From an uncultured Collinsella sp. (GTDB lineage: Bacteria > Actinomycetota > Coriobacteriia > Coriobacteriales > Coriobacteriaceae), in contig CABUUG010000067.1 of NCBI GenBank assembly GCA_902494605.1, positions 1 through 9,556 on the forward strand: DNA of 9,556 bases, given 5' to 3'. This document shows positions 1 to 4,927 of this stretch, one piece after another (within the stretch, counting starts at the first letter, position 1; each line of letters starts with the position of its first letter). The notes under the pieces were generated by a model that did no database searches, was not told the DNA's origin, and saw only the letters and a list, made by a program, of their open reading frames with translations. A program made the position numbers and the translations under genes.

Positions 1-41
1 AGTCATGAGTCAGAGCCAAACATATCGGCAAACGGTTGATT

Positions 42-60
42 AGTGCCCCTCGGCGGCACT
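42..60. repeat. Small inverted repeat (6-bp arms)
   Basis: AGTGCC at 42-47 is the reverse complement of GGCACT at 55-60, with a 7-nt loop. There is no T-run on either strand next to it, so it is not a convincing intrinsic terminator. It may be the tail of a gene left of the window or chance in GC-rich DNA. I see no open reading frame with coding character in 1-191. Confidence 0.25.
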
Positions 61-78
61 TAAAACCACCCTTACAGA

Positions 79-146
79 AAGTTGCGGTGAAATAGTTCTT
101 GAAAAGCTCGAATAAGCCTTAATCAGGAACTATTTCACCGCAACTT
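79..146. repeat. Long hairpin-forming inverted repeat (20-bp perfect arms, 24 bp with one G-U)
   Basis: Positions 79-98 are a perfect reverse complement of 127-146. The match extends inward to 102/123 with a single mismatch (t99/g126, a G-U pair in RNA). The 20-nt centre can add a further short bulged stem (104-108 with 115-120). The whole 68 bp would fold into one long hairpin. It lies about 45 bp beyond the 3' end of the PIN-domain gene, so it would be at the end of the TA transcript on the - strand. The arm is followed there by CTTTCTG rather than a clean T-run, so a terminator role is only weakly supported. A dispersed palindromic repeat or MITE-like element is an equally good reading. 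Confidence 0.75.
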
Positions 147-191
147 AGGAAGGGATGGGGCTGAGGAGCGGGCGATGCCGTTGGCTGTCGG

Positions 192-668
192 TTAGTGGCG
201 ACCGTGGTGGCGGAGCTTGTCGATGGCGGCGTCGGTACTGTGGCCGCGGGCGTCGGCGGCGCGGTCGCGGGCGTCGGCAGCGGTTTGGCGCTTGTGGCGG
301 TAATCGATCATGCCTTGGATGATGGGCTTGCCAAAGCTCACGACATCATCGTTGTAGATGGCGGTTCGGGCTGCGAGGAGGCAGTCGGTAAAGTCCATAT
401 GGGTCTTGCCAAAGAGTTTGACGGCAAGGGCGACAACGGTGGGCTCGTCGACCATGACGTCATCGAGCAGCCTTTTCATGGCCGCAGCAATCTCAACGCG
501 GGGAACCTTATAGACGTCGCGCAGCGTGACCACGACGCGCGTGATGATTTCGGGGTAGACACGAGCGGTGCGCGTGGCGATGACCTTGGCGGCGCGCGGT
601 GACAGAACTTCGTCGTCGTCAAGCAGGTAGCGCAGGATGACGGTCTCGTCGATGATGGTGCTACTCAT
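192..668 (-). CDS. PIN-domain protein, putative toxin of a type II TA pair
   Basis: This is a 158-aa protein. The N-terminus has the PIN/VapC signature IIDETVILRYLL (Asp7), then a helical stretch VVVTLRDVYKVPRVEI (45-60) and the third-motif-like DFTDCLLAA (92-100). PIN toxins are Mg-dependent RNases that use a cluster of acidic residues. Aligned from memory to VapC-like proteins, the second-motif Glu (usual LAE/AEVV) is replaced by Arg44, and the usual acidic residue in the last motif is Gly113 (SFGKPI), so activity is uncertain. The tail (about 127-158) is an Ala/Asp/Arg-rich extension with AADAR twice, coded by identical 13-mers at 245-257 and 266-278. The ATG at 668-666 overlaps the stop of the antitoxin gene by 8 nt, and GAGGAAG lies upstream within that gene, which suggests coupled translation. 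Family assignment is fairly firm; toxicity is inference. Confidence 0.75.
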   Translation of the reverse strand: MSSTIIDETVILRYLLDDDEVLSPRAAKVIATRTARVYPEIITRVVVTLRDVYKVPRVEIAAAMKRLLDDVMVDEPTVVALAVKLFGKTHMDFTDCLLAARTAIYNDDVVSFGKPIIQGMIDYRHKRQTAADARDRAADARGHSTDAAIDKLRHHGRH

Positions 669-984
669 GGATATCTACTTCCTCGGGACCCAAAATCGAA
701 TCGTCGCTTTCTGTAGCAAGGTATTCAATCCAGGCATTGCGCTCCTCGGAGCGGCGATTGGGGTCCCCATATGCTTTGAGCGATCCATAGGCGGCGGTGC
801 CGTCCTTTGAGCGCACGGCGACCGGCTGAAAGGGAAGCTTGCGCATCAAAATGCTCTGCGCGACAAAAAGACGGACGGCCTCGGCGAGCGATGTGCCCAT
901 GGCGTCGTAGAGATGCTCGGCATGCTGCTTGTCTTCCTCGCGAATGCGCACCTGCAGGATGGCTCGTTTTTGAGTCGATGACAT
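661..984 (-). CDS. RelB/DinJ-like ribbon-helix-helix antitoxin
   Basis: This is a 107-aa protein. The N-terminal half looks like a RelB/DinJ-type ribbon-helix-helix: a beta strand (RAILQVRI), a helix, then SLAEAVRLFVAQ and a KLPFQPV segment. This fold dimerises, binds operator DNA and represses its own operon. The C-terminal part holds YGSLKAYGDP, then EERNAW, resembling the toxin-binding tails of small antitoxins next to PIN proteins (from memory). I chose ATG at 984 because AGGGAGG at 997-991 sits 6 nt away; a GTG at 987 is possible but only 3 nt from the SD. It is the first gene of the TA operon, ending in an 8-nt overlap (661-668) with the PIN gene. RelB/DinJ antitoxins more often pair with RelE/YafQ-type toxins, so this pairing is of some note. 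Confidence 0.8.
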   Translation of the reverse strand: MSSTQKRAILQVRIREEDKQHAEHLYDAMGTSLAEAVRLFVAQSILMRKLPFQPVAVRSKDGTAAYGSLKAYGDPNRRSEERNAWIEYLATESDDSILGPEEVDIHE

Positions 985-1010
985 CACTGGCCTCCCTTAA
1001 TGAGCGTGCA

Positions 1011-1048
1011 ATTTGAATAGTCAAATACAGCATCGGCTAATAATAGCC
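1011..1048. promoter_or_regulatory. Candidate TA operon operator (two palindromes)
   Basis: Two dyads lie just upstream of the antitoxin gene. ATTTGA (1011-1016) and TCAAAT (1021-1026) are exact reverse complements around ATAG. GGCTA (1035-1039) and TAGCC (1044-1048) are exact reverse complements around ATAA. Both have 4-nt spacers and their centres are 23 bp apart. Ribbon-helix-helix antitoxins typically autorepress through palindromes overlapping the promoter, so this is the natural operator candidate. Function is inferred from position and symmetry; I found no convincing -35/-10 pair. Confidence 0.45.
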
Positions 1049-1088
1049 AATCTTACAACCATTACTTTATTGCACTCGAGTAATTGAG

Positions 1089-1104
1089 TGTGAAATATAT
1101 TACA
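1089..1104. promoter_or_regulatory. CRP/FNR-like dyad
   Basis: TGTGA (1089-1093), six A/T bases, then TTACA (1100-1104) gives a near-symmetric site resembling the TGTGA-N6-TCACA class bound by CRP/FNR-family regulators, with one mismatch in the right half. It lies between the TA and FHL operons and could serve either. An anaerobic or energy-state regulator of FHL would be biologically sensible, but AT-rich DNA makes chance matches likely. Confidence 0.3.
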
Positions 1105-1155
1105 ACCGTACTACATCCTTCAGAAGCGAGCGTGAAATCTCTCTCGAACGTACGC

Positions 1156-1166
1156 GTGTAATACAC
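1156..1166. promoter_or_regulatory. GTGTAATACAC palindrome
   Basis: This is a perfect 11-bp odd palindrome. Its AATACACTCG end (1160-1169) recurs with one change as AATACACCCG at 1216-1225 inside the stronger hairpin 1210-1235, and a related TATTGCACTCG lies at 1068-1078. The recurrence hints at a repeated binding motif for one regulator. The evidence is sequence symmetry only. Confidence 0.3.
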
Positions 1167-1209
1167 TCGCCTTTATATCCTATCGAGAATAGTTCCAACC
1201 TGCCAAAAC

Positions 1210-1235
1210 CCCTGCAATACACCCGTATTGCAGGG
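1210..1235. promoter_or_regulatory. Perfect 11-bp inverted repeat, operator or RNA hairpin
   Basis: CCCTGCAATAC (1210-1220) and GTATTGCAGGG (1225-1235) are exact reverse complements around ACCC. The element is about 180 bp upstream of hydN. On the + strand it is not followed by T residues. On the - strand it is followed by GTTTTGG, a weak terminator tail for leftward transcription. A dimeric repressor/activator site for the FHL operon, or an RNA hairpin, are both possible. Confidence 0.5.
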
Positions 1236-1338
1236 CCTATGCTCAAGTTTACCCCCTGAAACTGCGTATATTTAACCTGTATATCGTTGGAGGAATTCTA
1301 TCGAAGTGTCTGTTTCGCCGCATGCACTCGATACGCCG

Positions 1339-1389
1339 ATGCCAGGCCACGGGCGGCTTGGGACAACGTCGACAGGGTCTCTCCGGCAT
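1339..1389 (+). other. Possible structured 5' leader of hydN
   Basis: ATGCC (1339-1343) can pair with GGCAT (1385-1389) to close a domain. Inside it GGGAC (1360-1364) can pair with GTCTC (1377-1381, one G-U), and GCC (1346-1348) with GGC (1352-1354). The AGGAGGG of hydN (1397-1403) follows at once, so a fold here could control access to it. A molybdenum-cofactor-sensing leader would make sense before a Mo-bis-MGD enzyme operon. However, I do not see the conserved Moco RNA core clearly, so the identity is unproven. Confidence 0.25.
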
Positions 1390-1413
1390 GGGATTCAGGA
1401 GGGAGTGAACAAC

Positions 1414-1932
1414 ATGGGCAATAAACGAGTCGTAGCCGATTCCTCGCGCTGCATTGGGTGTCAAACCTGCATGGCGGCGTGTATCGAGGCACACGACATC
1501 CCCGGCAACATCGCCGCGCCGCGCCTGCGCGTGACGCGTACGTACGAGATCTCCGCACCGGTGGCTTGCCATCACTGCGAGGATGCCCCGTGCGCCAAGG
1601 CTTGCCCTACGGGCGCCTTGTTCTTTGATCCAAAGAACCATCGTATCGGCGTCAACGAGGACAACTGCATCGGCTGCAAGAGCTGCGTCATGGCCTGCCC
1701 CTTTGGCGCCGTGAGCGTGGCGACCACGCAGGTCCCCGTCTTGATGGGCGACGTGCGCGTGGGTTCGCAGACTAAGAGCTTCGTGCTCAAGTGCGACCTG
1801 TGCGTGGACCGTCCCGGCGGTCCGGCGTGTGCCGAGGCGTGCCCGACCAAGGGCCTCACCCTGGTAGACGAGGAGCGCCTGGCGGAACTGACCGCCGAGC
1901 GTGCCCGCGCCACCATCGAAAACGAGGCGTAA
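1414..1932 (+). CDS. hydN: HydN/HycB-like polyferredoxin with four [4Fe-4S] clusters
   Basis: This 172-aa cytoplasmic electron-transfer protein has 16 cysteines in four ferredoxin-like groups: C13/16/19/23, C52/55/60/64, C85/88/91/95 and C127/130/139/143. The last uses the wider CDLC-x8-CAEAC spacing typical of the HycB/HydN/DmsB class. E. coli HydN (about 175 aa) is similar in length and sequence (ADSSRCIGCQTC, CEDAPCAKACP). It lies directly upstream of fdhF, so it probably serves as an electron carrier for, or aids maturation of, the formate dehydrogenase. I chose ATG 1414 because AGGAGGG (1397-1403) is 10 nt away and family homology begins here. An in-frame GTG at 1306 with GGAGGA at 1289-1294 would add 36 residues with no family resemblance. 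HydN versus HycB is hard to settle because hyfA supplies a second paralogue. Confidence 0.88.
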   Translation: MGNKRVVADSSRCIGCQTCMAACIEAHDIPGNIAAPRLRVTRTYEISAPVACHHCEDAPCAKACPTGALFFDPKNHRIGVNEDNCIGCKSCVMACPFGAVSVATTQVPVLMGDVRVGSQTKSFVLKCDLCVDRPGGPACAEACPTKGLTLVDEERLAELTAERARATIENEA

Positions 1933-1969
1933 GCGGGTGGCCATACAGGCCCAATGATTGTCAAATACG

Positions 1970-1985
1970 TACCGATTAATCGGTA
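1970..1985. promoter_or_regulatory. Perfect 16-bp palindrome upstream of fdhF
   Basis: TACCGATTAATCGGTA is its own reverse complement over all 16 bases. It sits in the 76-bp gap between hydN and fdhF, ending 23 bp before the fdhF ATG and just before its SD region (GGAAGGAGG, 1995-2003). A perfect even palindrome with no loop suits a dimeric DNA-binding regulator better than an RNA hairpin. It may mark a separate control point for fdhF. Confidence 0.5.
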
Positions 1986-2008
1986 GCAGAGAAAGGAAGG
2001 AGGGTGTC

Positions 2009-4231
2009 ATGGAGAAGCATAAAGTGATCTGCCCGTACTGCGGCGCCGGTTGCCAGTTTAACCTCCTGGTCCAAAACGGCCAGGTCGTGGGCACCGAACC
2101 GCTCAACGGCATCACCAACCAGAGCGAGCTGTGCCTTAAGGGCATGAGCGGCTACGACTTCATCAACGACACCAAGATCTTGACTCCTCGCGTACTGCAC
2201 CCGATGATCCGCCGCACCAAGGGCGCGGATCTTGAGCGCGTAAGCTGGGACGAGGCACTGGATTTCACCGCATCTAAGATGCAGGCCATAATTGACGAAT
2301 ATGGTCCTAACGCTGTCATGACCACCGGCTCTTCGCGAGGCGGCGGCAATGAGGCGAACTACGTCATGCAGAAGTTTACGCGTGCGTGCATCGGCACCCA
2401 CAGCGTGGACAACTGCGCCCGTACTTGACACGGCCCTACTGTCCTCGGTCTGATGGACACGGTTGGTTCAGGTTGCATGTCATGCTCCATCCCCGGTATG
2501 GAGGATGCGGGCTGCATTTTCCTCTTCGGCTATAACCCTGCCGATTCGCACCCCATCGTCGCAAGGCGTATCGTGCGAGCCAAAGAAAAGGGTTGCAAGA
2601 TCATCGTCGCCGACCCGCGCCATATCGAAACCGCGCGTATCGCCGATCTCTACCTTCCGATCAAGAACGGTTGCAATGTTGCGTTCCTCAACGCCTTTGC
2701 CAACTGTCTGGTCAACGATGGCCTCTACGACAAGGAATTCGTCGCCGAGCACACGAACGGCTTTGACGAGTGGTGGGAGACCATCAAGAACTACACTCCC
2801 GAATCCGTACAGGACATCACGGGTGTCGAGCCCGCGTTGATCCACCAAGCTGCCGAGATGTACGCCACGGCGAAGCCCTCTGCCATCATTGGCTGGGGCA
2901 TGGGCGTATGCCAGCAGAAGCAGAACCTGAAGACGGTGCACACCATCGCCTCCATCGCCTGCGTTGCCGGCCAGATCGGCAAACCCAACTCCGGCCTCGC
3001 GCCCGTGCGCGGTCAGAATAACGTCCAGGGCTCCTGCGATATGGGCATGCTGCCCAACCTGTACCCTGGCTACCAGAAGGTCACCGACCCGGCAGTGCGT
3101 GCCAAGTTTGCCAAGGCTTGGGGCGTGCCCGAGGAAAAGCTCCCGCTCGAGGAGGGCTACAAGCTCACCGACCTGGGCCACCTGGTCGACGAGGGTAAGG
3201 TGCACTGCTTCTACAACTACGGCGAGGACCCGGTGCAGACCGAGCCCGATTCGGCCGGTATGCGCAAGACGCTCTCCGAGCTGGATCTGTTCATTTGCCA
3301 GGACATCTTTATGACGCAGACGACCATGCTCGCCGACGTCATCCTGCCTGCCACCTCTTGGGGCGAGCACGAGGGTGTCTTTACCGCATCCGACCGTAGC
3401 TTCCAGCACTTTGACGCGGCCGTTCCGCCCAAGGGCGAGTGCCGCCACGACTGGGAGATCTTCGCGGACCTGTCCACGCGCATGGGCTACCCCATGCACT
3501 ACGACAACACCGAGCAGATCTGGAACGAGTGCATTAGCCTGTGCCCCAACTTTGTGGGCGCGACCTACGAGAAGATGGCTCCCGAGGGCGGTTACGCCCA
3601 GTGGCCGGTTAAGAGCACCGATGTGAACGACCACGGCACGGCCGACATGTTCGCTGGTGGCAAGTTCACCACCAAGGATGGCCGCGCCAACCTGATGGCG
3701 CACGACTGGGAGGCGCCCTCCGAGCTTCCCGACGATGAGTACCCGCTCATCCTGTGCACCGTCCGCGAGGTCGGCCACTACAGCTGCCGTTCGATGACCG
3801 GCAACTGCAAGACGCTGGCGCTGCTTGCCGATGAGCCCGGTTTTGTCCGCATGAATCCCGCGGACGCCCAAGCGCGCGGCATCAAGAACGGCGACATCGT
3901 CTCGATTCACAGCCGCCGCGGTCAGGTATACAGCCGCGCCGACGTGAGCGACCGTATCAACAAGGGCACGGTCTATATGACCTACCAGTGGTGGATCGGC
4001 AAGTGCAACGAGCTGACCATGCACAAGGTCGACCCGGTCTCGCACACGCCCGAGGACAAGTTCTCCGCCTGCCAGGTCGACGCTATCGCCGACCAGGTCT
4101 GGGCCGAGGGCGAGGTCGAGCGTCAGTACACCGAGCTCAAGCAGGCTCTGGTGGACGCCGCCGCTCCTCAGGACGTTGAGCCCGGCGCCGCCAAGTTCGA
4201 CGACGAGGCGCACGTGAACCAAATCGTGTAG
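2009..4231 (+). CDS. fdhF: Formate dehydrogenase H, selenocysteine-containing catalytic subunit (TGA 2426-2428 = Sec140)
   Basis: FdhF oxidises formate to CO2 at a Mo-bis-MGD centre and feeds electrons to the FHL complex in the cytoplasm. Read through the in-frame TGA, it is 740 aa. Cys8, 11, 15 and 42 bind the N-terminal [4Fe-4S] cluster, and Lys44 (CLKG) is the conserved electron-path lysine. Sec140-His141 is the catalytic pair, and Arg334 (VRGQNN) matches E. coli Arg333. SWGEHEGVF (about 450-458), REVGHYSCRSMTGNC (586-600) and YQWWIGKCNEL (659 on) are near-identical to E. coli FdhF as I recall it (715 aa, Sec140). The C-terminus is about 25 residues longer, acidic and Ala/Pro-rich. ATG 2009 follows GGAAGGAGG; an in-frame start at 1958 lacks support. 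Automatic callers would likely split it into 2009-2428 and 2453-4231. It sits between hydN and the hyf genes. Confidence 0.96.
2426..2458 (+). promoter_or_regulatory. Bacterial SECIS element of fdhF (UGA plus hairpin)
   Basis: The Sec TGA (2426-2428) is followed by a hairpin. GTCC (2441-2444) pairs with GGAC (2455-2458), then TC (2445-2446) with GA (2452-2453) past an unpaired T2454, leaving GGTCT (2447-2451) as apical loop. GGUCU is the loop recognised by SelB in E. coli fdhF. The 18-nt distance from UGA to the loop equals the E. coli arrangement as I recall it. This supports decoding as selenocysteine rather than stop. It needs selA, selB, selC and selD elsewhere in the genome. Confidence 0.9.
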
Positions 4232-4252
4232 TCCCGTTCTCGTTGGCTTTTT

Positions 4253-4295
4253 GGGCCGGGCGTCCCGTACGTTCGGGAGCCCGGCCCGTTATTTT
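4253..4295 (+). terminator. Strong terminator-like hairpin between fdhF and hyfA
   Basis: GGGCCGGGC (4253-4261) pairs perfectly with GCCCGGCCC (4279-4287). Inside, TCCCG (4263-4267) pairs with CGGGA (4274-4278) around a 6-nt loop, with G4262 bulged. It is followed by GTTATTTT (4288-4295), which resembles the U-tract of an intrinsic terminator. It lies in the 78-bp gap after the fdhF stop and just before the hyfA SD. Partial termination or 3'-end protection would make fdhF mRNA more abundant than hyf mRNA. Read-through must occur unless hyfA has its own promoter, which I do not see clearly. Confidence 0.75.
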
Positions 4296-4309
4296 GAAAG
4301 GAAGTGGGG

Positions 4310-4927
4310 ATGAACCGCTTCATCGACATCAACCCGGAGAGGTGCATCGGCTGCGGAACATGCCAGTCCGCCTGTGCCGACGCCCACCGGATGCAGGGTC
4401 TTCAGGATACGCCGCGCCTGGCGCTCGTAAAGACCGGCGGTATTTCGGCCGCCCTTGCCTGCCACCATTGCGAGGGTGCCCCCTGCGCCGAGGTTTGCCC
4501 GGTGAATGCCATCGAGCACGATGGCGATCGCATCCACGTCAAGGAGCAGGAGTGCATCGGGTGCAGGCTGTGCGCCATCGCGTGCCCCTTCGGAGCCATC
4601 CATCCCGATGGCACGTCTATCGCCGGTGTCGCAGGCATGTGCGACCCGACGCCTTCGTATCCTAAGTCCCTGAGCAGCCTGCTTACGTGGGCTCCCGGCC
4701 AGTACACCTGCGCTGTCAAGTGCGACTTGTGCGCCTTCGATCCGGACGGCCCGCATTGTGTGGCGGCGTGCCCCACCAAGGCGCTGACCGTCATGGGCGG
4801 CGCGGCCGATCGCGAGCTCGACGAGGCCAAGCGCCTGCGTTCGATCGAAAACGGTCCGGTCGTCGACGTTACCGCTGTGGCCCAGGGCCTGTCCGAGAAA
4901 GCAGAAGGGAGCGTAAACAATGGATAG
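4310..4927 (+). CDS. hyfA: Hydrogenase-4 subunit A, four-cluster ferredoxin protein
   Basis: This 205-aa protein has the same length as E. coli HyfA as I recall it. Four [4Fe-4S] motifs are formed by C12/15/18/22, C51/54/59/63, C82/85/88/92 and C138/141/150/154; Cys111 and Cys134 are extra. An insert of about 30 residues (roughly 100-133) separates the third and fourth motifs. It should link formate dehydrogenase to the peripheral hydrogenase arm on the cytoplasmic side. I prefer ATG 4310 because AAGGAAG (4298-4304) gives good spacing; a GTG at 4304 lies inside that SD. The gene opens the tightly packed hyf run and its last 8 nt overlap hyfB, implying translational coupling. It is a paralogue of the HydN-like protein at 1414-1932; order before hyfB supports HyfA rather than HycB. 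Confidence 0.92.
   Translation: MNRFIDINPERCIGCGTCQSACADAHRMQGLQDTPRLALVKTGGISAALACHHCEGAPCAEVCPVNAIEHDGDRIHVKEQECIGCRLCAIACPFGAIHPDGTSIAGVAGMCDPTPSYPKSLSSLLTWAPGQYTCAVKCDLCAFDPDGPHCVAACPTKALTVMGGAADRELDEAKRLRSIENGPVVDVTAVAQGLSEKAEGSVNNG

Larger units (their letters stand above)
985..1413. other. Divergent intergenic region between TA operon and FHL operon
   Basis: About 430 bp separate the - strand TA operon from the + strand hydN gene. The stretch 1011-1290 is clearly more AT-rich than the genes and holds many short dyads and direct repeats, listed separately, plus TTACAACC at 1053-1060 and again at 1100-1107. It must contain promoters for both directions. A weak + strand candidate is CTGAAA (1256-1261), 18 nt, then TATATC (1280-1285), followed by a GGAGGA at 1289-1294. 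I see no sigma-54 type GG-N10-GC element, unlike E. coli hyc/hyf. No convincing gene lies here. A 28-codon ORF at 1322-1408 has no ribosome binding site. Confidence 0.6.

Noticed and set aside
195..602. + strand open frame opposite the PIN gene
   Set aside because: It is a Gly/Val/Asp-rich shadow. The - strand frame has PIN motifs and overlaps its antitoxin gene in the usual TA manner.
1322..1408. 28-codon leader peptide ORF before hydN
   Set aside because: No ribosome binding site lies at a proper distance, and the content (Arg/Gly-rich) gives no hint of an attenuator peptide.
985..1413. Sigma-54 (-24/-12) promoter as in E. coli hyc/hyf
   Set aside because: I found no TGGCAC-N5-TTGC-like element on the + strand upstream of hydN.
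1019..1968. Shared 9-mer GTCAAATAC at 1020-1028 and 1960-1968
   Set aside because: Nine bases shared once is not strong enough to claim a common regulatory site, and the flanks differ.
1249..2145. - strand open frame (298 codons) across hydN and the start of fdhF
   Set aside because: It overlaps two well-supported genes and the intergenic leader, and shows no family motif.
2426..2428. TGA as a nonsense mutation making fdhF a pseudogene
   Set aside because: It falls exactly at the Sec140 position, with a SECIS hairpin and intact homology on both sides.
2480..4222. Long open frame on the - strand (580 codons) opposite fdhF
   Set aside because: It is the mirror of a strongly supported coding gene in GC-rich DNA. 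It has repetitive Val/Leu/Gly/Asp composition and no recognisable motif.
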